Below are positions 16,842 through 24,897 of a DNA stretch of 64,000 nt, in pieces. Made by a program: the position numbers and the translations under genes. This DNA comes from Streptomyces sp. ISL-10 (GTDB taxonomy: Bacteria; Actinomycetota; Actinomycetes; Streptomycetales; Streptomycetaceae): assembly GCF_018614575.1 (NCBI RefSeq), contig NZ_JAGGOJ010000027.1:31369-95368 (forward strand), given 5' to 3'. Each line of letters starts with the position of its first letter. Within the stretch, counting starts at the first letter, position 1. The notes under the pieces are model-generated. The model made no database searches. It was not told the origin of the DNA and worked only from the letters and a program-made list of their open reading frames with translations.

Positions 16842-18020
16842 CTACGGGGGCCTGTCGGCCTCGGCGCCGGGCGTGGGCCGGGGCGTGAGCGGGGTGGTCC
16901 CGGCCATGCGGGTGAGCAGGGGACCCGCGATGGCGAGGATGAAGACATACGCGGTCACCAGCGGGCCGAGTCTGTCGTGCATCGTCCCGACGAGTCCGAC
17001 GATGACGAGGGAGAACTCGCCGCGTGCGATGAGTACCGTTCCGGCGCGCAGCCGGCCTCGGCGGCCCACCTGGTCGCGTGCGGCGGCGTACCGGCCGGTG
17101 AACACTTTCGTGGCTATGGTGACCGCGGCGAGCGCGAGTGCGGCGGGAAGAGCGGGCAGCAGGTCGCCCGGGTCGATGGACAGCCCGATGGCCAGGAAGA
17201 ACACGGCGGCGAAGAGATCACGCAAGGGGCTGAGCACGGCGCGTGTGCGGATCGCGGTCTCACCGGTGAGGGTGAGTCCGACGAGGAAGGCGCCGACGGC
17301 GGCCGAGGCGTGAACGAATTCGGCCAGTGCGGCGACGATCAGCGTCAGGCCGAGCACCCTGAGCAGCAGCTGCTCGGCGTCGGGGTGGGAGACGAGCCTT
17401 CCCAGGTGGTGCCCCCACCGGTAGGAGATGGTGAACGCGGCCAGCACCGCCCCCACGGCGGCGAGCACACTCAGGACCGCCTGCCACCACACGCCGCCGG
17501 ACGCCATGACGGCGAGGACCGGTAGGTAGACGGCCATCGCGCAGTCCTCGATGACCAGCAGGGACAGAACGGCGGGTGTTTCCCGGTTGCCCAGCCGGCG
17601 CAGGTCGGCCAGCAGGCGGGCAGCGATTCCGGAGGAGGAGATGTACGTGGCGCCGGCCAGCGCGAGGATCCCGACGCCGTCCATGCCCAGCAGCCAGCCG
17701 GCCACCGCGCCGGGTGCGGCGTTCAGCACCAGATCGACCAGAGCCGACGGTACGTGCCGCCGCAAACCCACCACGAACTCGGCGAGGGAGAATTCCAGGC
17801 CGAGGGCGAGCAGGAGCAGGATCACGCCGATCGCGGCACCGGTCTCGACGAATTCCCCGGCGGCGGGGACCGGGGCAATTCCTCCTTCCCCCACGGCGAA
17901 CCCGGCGAGCAGATACAGCGGAATGGGTGAGAGGTTGAAGCGCCGCGCCACTGTCCCCAGCACGCTCAAGGCGGCAAGGATCACACCCAGTTCCAGCAGC
18001 AGCGCGACCGGGGTAGCCAC
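16842..18020 (-). CDS. CPA2-family cation:proton antiporter (KhtU/KefB-like)
   Basis: A 392-residue membrane protein of about 12 helices, typical of the Na+/H+ exchanger domain. Conserved points include the LLLLALGLEFSL helix, SSSGIAARLL, VIEDCAMAVYLPVLA in the transport core, and the late IARGEFSLVIVGL. No cytoplasmic TrkA-N domain is attached, as in the KhtU type. It is expected to export K+ (or Na+) in exchange for protons. The GTG start at 18020 lies 4 bp after the stop of the regulatory subunit, so the two are one operon. No selectivity claim can be made from sequence alone. Confidence 0.88.
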   Translation of the reverse strand: MATPVALLLELGVILAALSVLGTVARRFNLSPIPLYLLAGFAVGEGGIAPVPAAGEFVETGAAIGVILLLLALGLEFSLAEFVVGLRRHVPSALVDLVLNAAPGAVAGWLLGMDGVGILALAGATYISSSGIAARLLADLRRLGNRETPAVLSLLVIEDCAMAVYLPVLAVMASGGVWWQAVLSVLAAVGAVLAAFTISYRWGHHLGRLVSHPDAEQLLLRVLGLTLIVAALAEFVHASAAVGAFLVGLTLTGETAIRTRAVLSPLRDLFAAVFFLAIGLSIDPGDLLPALPAALALAAVTIATKVFTGRYAAARDQVGRRGRLRAGTVLIARGEFSLVIVGLVGTMHDRLGPLVTAYVFILAIAGPLLTRMAGTTPLTPRPTPGAEADRPP

Positions 18021-18024
18021 GTGC

Positions 18025-18504
18025 TCAGCCCCGGATGATCTGTTCCACGCCCGCGATGCCCTCGTGCGTACCGATCACGACCAAGACGTCGCCGCCCAGG
18101 AGAACCTCCTGCGGCGTGGGTGAAGCAATCACCTCATCGCCCCGCACGATCGCGACGATCGACGCTCCGGTCAGTGTCCGCGCTCGCGTGGCGCCGAGGG
18201 GTCGGCCGTCGTACGCACTGCCCGACCGCACCTCGACCTGCCCGGACAACAGTCCCGGCACCTCCTTGGTGAGGTCCGCGAACCGCTCCGCGATGCGCGG
18301 GGCGCCAAGGATCTCCGCGACCGTATCGGCCTCCTCACTGTTCAGCTGAAGGACCGCCCGGCCCTCGTCCGGGTCTTCTCCCGCGTAGACGACCAGCTCG
18401 AAGTCACCGGTGCGCCGAGCGACCACACCCACCCGGTCCCCCCGGCGACTGGTGAACTCATAGCGCAGGCCCACACCGGGCAGCAGCACCTCGGTGACAT
18501 CCAT
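18025..18504 (-). CDS. antiporter regulatory subunit with RCK-C domain (KhtT-like)
   Basis: A 159-residue soluble protein. The N-terminal half (MDVTEVLLPGVGLRYEFTSR … GDFELVVY) matches the KhtT N-domain, and the second half (residues about 75-159, LTGASIVAIVRGDEVIASP … GDVLVVIGTHEGI) is a TrkA-C/RCK-C domain. In Bacillus subtilis KhtT gates KhtU and binds c-di-AMP through its RCK-C domain; the same role is likely here but untested. The ATG at 18504 begins the conserved part; upstream codons are low-complexity. It precedes and is coupled to the antiporter gene. Confidence 0.85.
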   Translation of the reverse strand: MDVTEVLLPGVGLRYEFTSRRGDRVGVVARRTGDFELVVYAGEDPDEGRAVLQLNSEEADTVAEILGAPRIAERFADLTKEVPGLLSGQVEVRSGSAYDGRPLGATRARTLTGASIVAIVRGDEVIASPTPQEVLLGGDVLVVIGTHEGIAGVEQIIRG

Positions 18505-18746
18505 GCGCCCATCATCGAGCGACGCCGCGGGGTCGGCACCCGAGGAGGGGCCAGGCGGGGGCAGGGCCGTGTCCAGGAGGCAGCGGTCGCCTTCACCGGG
18601 CGCCGGCGAAGGCGGGTCCAACGGTCGATCCAGCACGCGGACAAGATCCGATGCACCTGCTGACGAACCTCCGCCCTGCCGACGGAAGTTCGCTGTCCCG
18701 ACCCCCCGCGGCCTGCCACACCCTCACCGGTAGGATCGGCACACAA

Positions 18747-18762
18747 TTTGAACCCGTTCAAA
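18747..18762. promoter_or_regulatory. inverted repeat TTTGAAC-CC-GTTCAAA, candidate operator
   Basis: Perfect 7-bp arms with a 2-bp centre lie directly before the ribosome site of the small membrane protein at 18776. The form suits a TetR- or MarR-type dimer. No cognate regulator is adjacent. Confidence 0.45.
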
Positions 18763-18775
18763 GGGGGATCAGGTC

Positions 18776-19066
18776 ATGCCTGAGCCGACTGTGTCCGACC
18801 GAACCGACTCACCCGCCGTCGCCCTGGGCCCCACCTCACTTGTGCTCGGCGCCCTCTCCGCCGTAGGCGCATGGGTGCCCGCACTCGCATTCGTCACGCT
18901 CCCATGGGGGTTCATCGCCGGAGCCCTCGCCGTCACCTTCGGCACATCGGGCATCTACTACGCCCGCCACGGCGACGGCCGCATGTGGACCGCCGCCGCG
19001 GGAACCACCCTCGGCACCATCGGACTCACCGGAACCGTCACTCTCATCTGGGCGTTCACGGCATGA
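18776..19066 (+). CDS. small membrane protein, DUF4190-like
   Basis: A 96-residue protein with three hydrophobic segments: residues about 20-38 (LVLGALSAVGAWVPALAF), 42-62 (PWGFIAGALAVTFGTSGIYY) and 74-94 (TLGTIGLTGTVTLIWAF), with a short charged loop YARHGDGRM between the second and third. This is the layout of DUF4190-like actinobacterial membrane proteins of unknown function. The ATG follows a G-rich ribosome site. The palindrome at 18747-18762 probably regulates it. It is divergent from the KhtT-like gene. Confidence 0.7.
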   Translation: MPEPTVSDRTDSPAVALGPTSLVLGALSAVGAWVPALAFVTLPWGFIAGALAVTFGTSGIYYARHGDGRMWTAAAGTTLGTIGLTGTVTLIWAFTA

Positions 19067-19167
19067 GCTCTGGTCTTCCTCGTCACCGGCGGCACCCGTG
19101 ACGTCGCCGTTCTCGGAGCTCCCGAACCGTGTGCCGGCTCGTTACGGGCCGGCGGACCCATCCCGTG

Positions 19168-19572
19168 CAGGTGGGCGGGCAGGCGGAAGTTGATTCGCGC
19201 CCCACCGCCCTCGTCCGCCGGCGGCAGGGGCCGGCGGCGACGGGGCCACACATCGTTCGGAGCGCTGCCGGGCGCTTCGGCTTCCCCGTACGGCTCTCGC
19301 ACGGGCGGTGGCGTCACCACCAACTCGGGGTCGAGCCCGCGCAGCCCTACCTCGACCGAGCCCGGGGCCACCTCGACCGAGCCCGGGGCCACGTCACCGG
19401 CGACCTCCGCCATCGCGGCGGACGGCGCGTTCAGCAGGGTGAGCCGGGCGGCCGACTCCACAAGCGCGGTGAGCCGCTCGGCCAGGGCGCGGACTTCGTC
19501 GCCGGCCGCGTCCGCGGCCACGGAGAGCTCATGACGGAGGTGGTCGACGCACTGAGCCCACAGCGCCACCAT
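19168..19572 (-). pseudogene. truncated ribbon-helix-helix (HicB-like) protein gene
   Basis: From ATG 19572 the product has a conserved helical N-terminal domain (LWAQCVDHLRHELSVAA … LTLLNAPSAAMAEVAGDVAP), a Pro-rich linker, and then ARINFRLPAHL, the first strand of a ribbon-helix-helix DNA-binding domain. Just there the homology breaks at about 19168. The frame continues to 18958, but only as antisense of the membrane gene at 18776-19066, so the DNA-binding helices are lost. A 21-bp tandem duplication (19351-19392) doubles seven residues. Streptomycetes carry many intact relatives of about 150-190 residues of unknown function, often next to surface-stress proteins. This copy is most likely non-functional. 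Confidence 0.6.
19351..19392. repeat. 21-bp perfect tandem duplication
   Basis: Two identical 21-bp copies, 19351-19371 and 19372-19392, lie in frame inside the truncated HicB-like gene and double the peptide VAPGSVE. Perfect identity suggests a recent slippage event. Confidence 0.9.
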
Positions 19573-19617
19573 GGCACCATAGTGGCGTCAATGCAAAGCA
19601 TTGTGGCACCTTTGTGG
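19572..19617. promoter_or_regulatory. paired operator-like repeats around a palindrome
   Basis: Two 14-bp direct repeats, TGGCACCATAGTGG (19572-19585) and TGGCACCTTTGTGG (19604-19617), match at 12 of 14 positions and are 32 bp apart, three helical turns. Between them lies the palindrome AATGC-AAA-GCATT (19590-19602). This fits autoregulation by a ribbon-helix-helix protein, the class encoded next to it, although that gene is now truncated. Confidence 0.5.
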
Positions 19618-19751
19618 TGACTCACAACGCCATTCCGGCGGTGACGCCAGTCCGAGGGCGTGGTGGCCGTCGCGGTTGGGACGCCTTTCGCCGGCGCACG
19701 CTTATCGCCTGGGACAATGAAGACGCACAGGACGCTTTCTAGGAGGTCGCC

Positions 19752-20096
19752 GTGGCAACGGAATCGCACTCCGCCGCAGTGCCCCAGACTCCTGACGTCA
19801 CCATCACCATGTCGGACGGCCGAAGAGCTGTCCTCGCCTTCTCCGGGGAGCTGCACGCGCACATGGTGCTGGAGCTGGAAGAACTACTCATGGACCAGCG
19901 ACTGCGTGACGCCCGGGAGTGGGTACTGGAGATGGAGAACCTGAAGAGCATCGACCTGGCATGCGCCTACGCCCTGCTGCGGGCGCAAACGCGCCTGCCC
20001 GCGACCGCCACGGTGCACATCCGCGGTGCCCGGCGCGACGTCCAGCGGACCCTGCGCCACACCGGAGTCGATGCGATCGCCACGATCGAGGAGTGA
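19752..20096 (+). CDS. STAS-domain protein (anti-sigma-factor antagonist-like)
   Basis: A 114-residue single STAS domain. The strand-helix order is clear: VTITMSDGRRAVLAFSGELHA, then the central WVLEMENLKSIDLACAYALLRAQ, where anti-anti-sigma factors carry the phosphorylatable Ser in a D-S-(S/T/A)-G motif. Here the loop reads K-S-I-D-L-A-C-A, so a Ser sits two residues before Asp rather than after it, and standard phosphorylation switching is doubtful. GTG at 19752 follows a perfect AGGAGG. No sigma or anti-sigma gene is adjacent. A partner-switching role is possible but unproven. Confidence 0.75.
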   Translation: MATESHSAAVPQTPDVTITMSDGRRAVLAFSGELHAHMVLELEELLMDQRLRDAREWVLEMENLKSIDLACAYALLRAQTRLPATATVHIRGARRDVQRTLRHTGVDAIATIEE

Positions 20097-20194
20097 CGGA
20101 CCGGGCGTGCCCGTCCCGAGATCGTGGTGTGATGCCCTGGTGCGCCAGGCTCCGCCCCCGGTCGGCGCGGGCCGGGTTCCCGAGAGGAACGCCC

Positions 20195-20508
20195 ATGAGC
20201 TCCGGCATCGATGTTCTCGTCCTGGGAGGCGCCGGGGTCACACCATCACACCCCCGGCACCGGTGGTGGACACCAACGGCGCCGGCGACGCCGTCGCGTC
20301 CGGCTTCCTCTTCGGCTGGCCGGCCGGCGAGCCACCGCACCGGTGCGGCCTGCACGGCGCGGTGGCCGGAGCCTACGCCTGCACCGTGCCGTCGACGCAG
20401 ACCGACTCGGTCTCCCGCGATGAACTCCTCCTCCTCGTCGCGGAGTTGGAGTCGACGACATCGACGCCGCGGTCGGTTCACGTCGGCGCAGTCGAGGGGC
20501 TCGCGTAG
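20195..20508 (+). pseudogene. PfkB-family carbohydrate kinase with large internal deletion
   Basis: The ATG at 20195, after GAGAGGAA, opens MSSGIDVLVLGGAGV, the usual first strand of a ribokinase-like kinase. After about 15 codons the sequence jumps, in another frame, to the C-terminal catalytic segment PPAPVVDTNGAGDAVASG … AVAGAYACTVPSTQTDSVS, ending at TAG 20508. DTNGAGDA contains the catalytic Asp and anion hole, but around 200 central residues are gone. The remnant cannot fold into a kinase. It sits directly before the pentapeptide-repeat gene with no obvious functional link. Confidence 0.8.
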
Positions 20509-20618
20509 CCTGCCGAGGCCGGCTGGAGCCGCACGCGAGACAATGCCGTACAGCGTGCCGTTCGCCATGGCGATCGCGGGACGGCAACCGAACGGCCGCG
20601 TCAAAGGTCCTCTCCGAC

Positions 20619-22739
20619 ATGGCACCCGTCTCCTCCTCCCCGGCCTGGCCCCACTGCGGCCAGGGCACAACCGCCGGCGATCCGGTCGGCTGCATCGGGC
20701 ATTCCGTCGATCCGTACAGCGCCTGCCTGGCTCACCTCACAGACACCGAACGCGACGCGTACTTCGCCGCGTTGGCCCCTGGCGGTGACATCGACCTCCG
20801 GGGCACCACGCTCGATGCCGCTCTCCTGGACCGTCTGCACGACGCCGTTCGCGAACCGTCCACCGGTCGGCCGGTGTTCGGCGCTGCGCAGTTCGAATCG
20901 GTGACGTTCTCGGACGACACCTTGTTCAACTCGGTGACGTTCACCGGCATTGCCTCCTTCGAGTCGGCGGCCTTCGACGGGATCGTGCTGCTCGACGCCG
21001 TGCTGTTCAGCCGTGAGGTCCGGTTCGATTCAGCGACGTTCCGCCGTGACGCCTTGTTCGACGCGGTGAGGTTCAACGACGGGGCGTCGTTCGATGCAGC
21101 GACCTTTGAGGGCGTTGCCGCGTTCGAGTCGGTGGCCTTCGCTGGTAACGTCTCGTTCGCTTCCGCGGCGTTCGGCGGTGGCACCGCCTTCAACTCGGTG
21201 GCGTTCGACGGCCATTGCTGGTTCGATTTTGCGCAGTTCGAGGGCGACGACGTTCTGTTCACCTCGGTGACCTTCGCGGGAGGTGCCTGGTTCAGGTCGG
21301 TGACGTTCGGCACCGATGCCTCGTTCGAGTCGGTGTCCTTCGACGGGATCGCCCTGTTCGGATCGGCTCGATTCGGCGGAGCCGCTTCGTTCGAGTCGGC
21401 TCGTTTCGCCGACACGGCCCGGTTCGGTTCGGCGGCCTTCACCGGTGTTGCCTCCTTCGAGTCCGCGGCCTTTGGCGGTGTCACCTCGTTCGAGTCGGTG
21501 ACCTTCGGCGGCGACGCCCTGTTCTCAGGGGCGGCGTTCGCCCGCGACGCCTGGTTCGACAAGGCCGGGTTCCGCGGCAACGTCGCTTTCGGCGCGGCCA
21601 CGGTGGGCGGTGATGCCGGGTTCGACGAGGCCGCCTTCGACCGGGCGGCGATGGTGGGGCCGCTGGTGTGCGCGGGGCAGGTGACGCTCGCCGGGACCGT
21701 GTTCGGCGGCCCAGTCACCATCGCTCTCGCGGCCCGGCGCGTGGTGTGCCGCCGCACGCGGTGGTCCTCCGCGGCGGCGCTGGAGGTGCGGTACGCCACG
21801 GTCGATTTCGCGCACGCGGTGTTCGAGTACCCGCTCAGCATCTCCGCCGCGGCGGATCCCTTTCTGCTGCCGGACGGTCGCGGGGTGGACGAGTCGGCGC
21901 TCGCCCAGGGGTCGGGACCAGTGGTGCGCATCTCCTCGCTGCGCGGCGTCGATGCCGCCCACCTGGTCCTCGCCGATGTCGACCTGTCGCGCTGCCTGCT
22001 GACCGGAACGGTGCATCTGGACCAACTGCGACTGGAGGGCACGTGCACTTTCGCCGAGGTCCCGCCACGTCGCCGATGGCGTCCGGTGAGGTTCACCGCG
22101 CGCCGGACGCTCGCGGAGGAGCAGCACTGGCGCGCAACGCACCGCTCGCCGACGCGCGGTTGGGACGTGGCCGTGTTCGGTGCGGGCGATGCCCGGCCCG
22201 CGTCGCTGGCGCCGGTGTACCGGCAGCTGCGGAAGTCCTTCGAGGACAGCAAGAACGAACCCGGCGCGGCCGACTTCTACTACGGCGAGATGGAGATGCG
22301 CCGGCACGACCCGGGGACCCCCAGGGCCGAGCGCGGCCTGCTCAACGTCTACTGGGCCGTGTCCGGGTACGGGCTGCGGGCGCTGCGCGCCGTGAGCTGG
22401 CTGGGGCTGACCGTCCTGGCGACGCTGCTGGTGATGATGCTGTGGGGGCTGCCGAAGGACGACCCGAAGCCGGTGTCGAAGGGGACGGTCACCGGCCAGG
22501 AGGTCAGCCTGACGACCGATACGCCGAAGCCGGTCAACCCGGACAGCGGCTACCTGGACCGGCTCTCGTCCGACCGGTTCGAGAAGAGCCTGCGCGTCGT
22601 GGTCAACTCGGTGATCTTCCGCTCCTCGGGTCAGAACCTGACCACGACCGGCACCTACACCGAGATGCTCGCGCGCCTCACCGAACCGGTCCTGCTCGGC
22701 CTCGCGGTGCTCGCCGTGCGGGGGCGCGTCAAGCGGTAG
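20619..22739 (+). CDS. large pentapeptide-repeat protein with C-terminal membrane anchor
   Basis: A 706-residue protein. Residues about 85-350 are nearly uninterrupted pentapeptide repeats of the F-type (blocks such as FESVTFSDDTLFNSVTF), with Phe every five residues; roughly 50 units would build a quadrilateral beta-helix of about a dozen coils. A globular section follows (360-560), then the basic motif YRQLRKSFEDSKNEPGAADF. Two hydrophobic helices near residues 590-612 (LTVLATLLVMMLWGL) and 680-700 (EPVLLGLAVLAV) anchor it in the membrane, with about 65 residues between them. Similar proteins occur in actinomycetes without known role; DNA-mimic functions of shorter Qnr-type members do not obviously apply. 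ATG 20619 is the likely start. Confidence 0.85.
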   Translation: MAPVSSSPAWPHCGQGTTAGDPVGCIGHSVDPYSACLAHLTDTERDAYFAALAPGGDIDLRGTTLDAALLDRLHDAVREPSTGRPVFGAAQFESVTFSDDTLFNSVTFTGIASFESAAFDGIVLLDAVLFSREVRFDSATFRRDALFDAVRFNDGASFDAATFEGVAAFESVAFAGNVSFASAAFGGGTAFNSVAFDGHCWFDFAQFEGDDVLFTSVTFAGGAWFRSVTFGTDASFESVSFDGIALFGSARFGGAASFESARFADTARFGSAAFTGVASFESAAFGGVTSFESVTFGGDALFSGAAFARDAWFDKAGFRGNVAFGAATVGGDAGFDEAAFDRAAMVGPLVCAGQVTLAGTVFGGPVTIALAARRVVCRRTRWSSAAALEVRYATVDFAHAVFEYPLSISAAADPFLLPDGRGVDESALAQGSGPVVRISSLRGVDAAHLVLADVDLSRCLLTGTVHLDQLRLEGTCTFAEVPPRRRWRPVRFTARRTLAEEQHWRATHRSPTRGWDVAVFGAGDARPASLAPVYRQLRKSFEDSKNEPGAADFYYGEMEMRRHDPGTPRAERGLLNVYWAVSGYGLRALRAVSWLGLTVLATLLVMMLWGLPKDDPKPVSKGTVTGQEVSLTTDTPKPVNPDSGYLDRLSSDRFEKSLRVVVNSVIFRSSGQNLTTTGTYTEMLARLTEPVLLGLAVLAVRGRVKR

Positions 22740-22784
22740 TCCGTCGCCGTGCTCGTCACGCGCCGGTCGGGCCGTCGGCCGGTG

Positions 22785-23555
22785 CTACGACCGGCGGCGC
22801 GGCCTGCCGCGCTTGCCGGCCTTGGTACCGGAACCGGTCCGTGCGCTCTTGCCGGCGGATGTGCGGGCCGCGGGCTTCCGCGACGCACCGCCCTTGTCCG
22901 GCTTCTTGTCCGGCTTCTTGCCCTTGGGCTCGGCTGCGGCCGCGGGGCGACCGCGTGTGCTGTTGACCGTGCGGCCGCGCACGATCCCGATGAACTGCTC
23001 CACCAGATCGGTGGTCTCGTCCTGCGGCCACGACAGGGCGACGCGCGACTGGGGTGCGTCCGTGACCGGCCGGTAGGTCAGGTCCTTGCGGTGGTGCAGG
23101 CGGGCCAGTGACTGCGGGACGACGAGGATTCCCACTCCTGCCGCCACCAGCTCGACGGCGTCCGCCGTCGTGGCCGGGCGCTCGTTGGCGGGCCGTCCCG
23201 GCGGGCGCTCCCAGTCGAGGGTGTCGTCGAGCGGGTGCAGCACGATGTCGTCGGCGAGATCCGCGGTGGCCACCTCGTCGACCGCCGCCACGAGGTGGTC
23301 CTTCGGGACCACGACCACCGTCGTCTCGGTGTAGAGGGGGATGGCGCTGAGGTCCGTACGGTCGACCGGCAGCCGTACGAAGCCGGCGTCGGCGTCACCG
23401 CCGCGCAGCATGCCGAACGCCTCGGCGGCGGGCACGCCGATGAGGGTCAGGGGGACGTCGGGCAGCCGCTCGTTCCAGATCCGCACCCACTTCGTGGGCG
23501 TCACTCCCGGGACATAGGCGAGCCGGAACGAAGGGGATACATCCGAGCCTGTCAC
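22785..23555 (-). CDS. LysR-type effector-binding domain protein lacking the HTH, with lysine-rich tail
   Basis: A 256-residue protein that starts directly in the periplasmic-binding-like LysR effector domain (SFRLAYVPGVTPTKWVRIWNE … GDADAGFVRLPVDRTDLSAIPLY … VVVVPKDHLVA … AVELVAAGVGILVVPQSLA). The N-terminal winged helix of LysR proteins is absent, and 58 bp upstream the divergent DUF5997 gene begins, so it was not simply missed. The last 60 residues are low-complexity Lys/Arg/Pro/Ala (KGKKPDKKPDKGGA) and resemble histone-like tails, which might bind DNA. The pairing with DUF5997 recurs in streptomycetes as I recall. GTG 23555 is the start. The ligand is unknown. Confidence 0.8.
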   Translation of the reverse strand: MTGSDVSPSFRLAYVPGVTPTKWVRIWNERLPDVPLTLIGVPAAEAFGMLRGGDADAGFVRLPVDRTDLSAIPLYTETTVVVVPKDHLVAAVDEVATADLADDIVLHPLDDTLDWERPPGRPANERPATTADAVELVAAGVGILVVPQSLARLHHRKDLTYRPVTDAPQSRVALSWPQDETTDLVEQFIGIVRGRTVNSTRGRPAAAAEPKGKKPDKKPDKGGASRKPAARTSAGKSARTGSGTKAGKRGRPRRRS

Positions 23556-23612
23556 GCCGCCAGGTTACCGTTCGTGGTCAGAGGCAGCACACACGCTCGA
23601 TACCCTTGACAC

Positions 23613-24017
23613 ATGACGTCGCACCAGAGCACCCAGACCATGAAGCCCGCGACCGCGGCGAAGAAGCTGGGTGTGTACCTCGAGGCCACCCCCGCCGAGT
23701 TCCAGGAGGGTGTCGTCTCGCGCACCGAATTGAACGCGCTCCAGTCCGATCCGCCCGAGTGGCTGCAGGAGCTGCGCCGCAACGGCCCGCATCCCCGGCC
23801 GGTGGTCGCGGCGAAGCTGGGCATCTCCATCGCCGGTCTCGCGCGCGGCGGAATCACCGAACCCCTCACCACGGAGCAGATCGACGCGCTGAAGCGGGAG
23901 CTTCCCGAGTGGCTGCAGAAGGAGCGGGCCACCCAGGCCGATGTGCGAAAGGAAACCGCGCGCATCAAGGCGAAGAACGACGAGCGTGCCGCAAAGTCGG
24001 ACGGTCCGCGCTCCTGA
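23613..24017 (+). CDS. DUF5997 family protein
   Basis: A 134-residue soluble, charged protein: KPATAAKKLGVYLEATPAEF near the start, two similar short motifs (DPPEWLQELRRNGPHPRPVV and ELPEWLQKERATQ), and a Lys/Arg-rich C-terminal helix. The repeated PEWLQ suggests an internal duplication of a small helical unit. The middle (VAAKLGISIAGLARGGITEPLT) looks like a degenerate helix-turn-helix, so nucleic-acid binding is conceivable. TACCCT at 23601-23606 lies 6 bp before the ATG, so the transcript may be leaderless. It is divergent from the LysR-like effector-domain gene, a likely functional partner. The function is unknown. Confidence 0.75.
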   Translation: MTSHQSTQTMKPATAAKKLGVYLEATPAEFQEGVVSRTELNALQSDPPEWLQELRRNGPHPRPVVAAKLGISIAGLARGGITEPLTTEQIDALKRELPEWLQKERATQADVRKETARIKAKNDERAAKSDGPRS

Positions 24018-24223
24018 CACCGGAATGTGGCGGTGACGCTGCGGAGAGTGCGCATGTGGGTCCTGCCCGCGGTCGTGAGGGGTGATCTGCACCTCTGCAC
24101 CGCCTCCGCGCCGCTGCTCCTGGCCATCGTCGTACCGACGTCGGGCTCGTGCAACGTGCTTGCAACCCCCTGAGGAGTTGACTGGTCACCTTCCGCATCG
24201 GCCGCCCGTCGAAAGGTCGCCAC

Positions 24224-24580
24224 ATGAACGAGCCAGGGGCCCGGCCCGTCGGATTCACTCCTGCCGCCGCCGATCTGATGCGGCGGCTCCGGGCCGCGCA
24301 CGGGCCGCTGATGTTCCACCAGTCGGGCGGCTGCTGCGACGGGAGTGCGCCCATGTGCTATCAGGCCGGTGAATTCCGGACCGGGGCGTCCGACGTGCTG
24401 CTGGCAGAGCTCCACGTGGCGGGGGTCGAGGAGCCCGTTCCGTTCTGGATGTCCCGGAGTCAGCACGAGCTGTGGAGCCACACCCGGCTCGTGGTGGACG
24501 TCGTCGAGGGCCGGGGCAGCGGCTTCTCCCTGGAGGCTCCGGAGGGAGTGCGGTTCCTGATCAGGTCGTTCCTGGCCTGA
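24224..24580 (+). CDS. DUF779 domain-containing protein
   Basis: A 118-residue protein with the DUF779 hallmark HQSGGCCDGSAPMCY (residues about 33-47), whose cysteine cluster suggests metal binding or redox, and the later WMSRSQHELWSHTRLVVDVV. DUF779 genes usually accompany an NAD-dependent aldehyde dehydrogenase of the ExaC/AldB type, but none is in this window, so this copy stands alone. GAAAGG precedes the ATG at 24224. It converges with the small membrane gene at 24596. A role in aldehyde detoxification is only inferred from the family's usual neighbours. Confidence 0.85.
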   Translation: MNEPGARPVGFTPAAADLMRRLRAAHGPLMFHQSGGCCDGSAPMCYQAGEFRTGASDVLLAELHVAGVEEPVPFWMSRSQHELWSHTRLVVDVVEGRGSGFSLEAPEGVRFLIRSFLA

Positions 24581-24595
24581 CCCGTGCCGCGGTGC

Positions 24596-24790
24596 TCAGG
24601 GCTGGAGGCTGCTGACGACGGTCGCCGTGGCGGCGATGCCGTCCCGGATGGTCGGCGCCATGCTCGTGCCCGCGAGGAAGAACCCGAGCAGGGCACAGAC
24701 CACCGCGTGGGACAGCTTCAGACCGCCGTTGCGCAGAAAAATGACTGCGAGCACCAGCAGGAAAAGCACCACCGAAATCGAAATGGCCAT
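24596..24790 (-). CDS. conserved small membrane protein, 64 residues
   Basis: From ATG 24790, preceded by AGGAGG, the product has two hydrophobic segments (SISVVLFLLVLAVIFL and LSHAVVCALLGFFLAGTSMA) joined by RNGGLK and a short polar tail. Similar 60-70 residue proteins occur in many streptomycetes in my recollection, with no known function. Two short helices with a positive turn suggest both ends lie outside. It lies between DUF779 (convergent) and the phosphodiesterase gene and may be transcribed alone. Confidence 0.7.
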   Translation of the reverse strand: MAISISVVLFLLVLAVIFLRNGGLKLSHAVVCALLGFFLAGTSMAPTIRDGIAATATVVSSLQP

Positions 24791-24897
24791 CGCCGAACCT
24801 CCTTCGCCGCGCCGGGTCTGCGGCATTCGGCGGCCAGTCTGGCGCAGCGCGGGCCCCGTACGGCCGACTGGCATGTCCGCCGTACGGGTGACTCGGG

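Noticed and set aside
18958..19167. C-terminal extension of the HicB-like frame as real protein
   Set aside because: It is antisense to a convincing membrane-protein gene and loses all family similarity at 19168.
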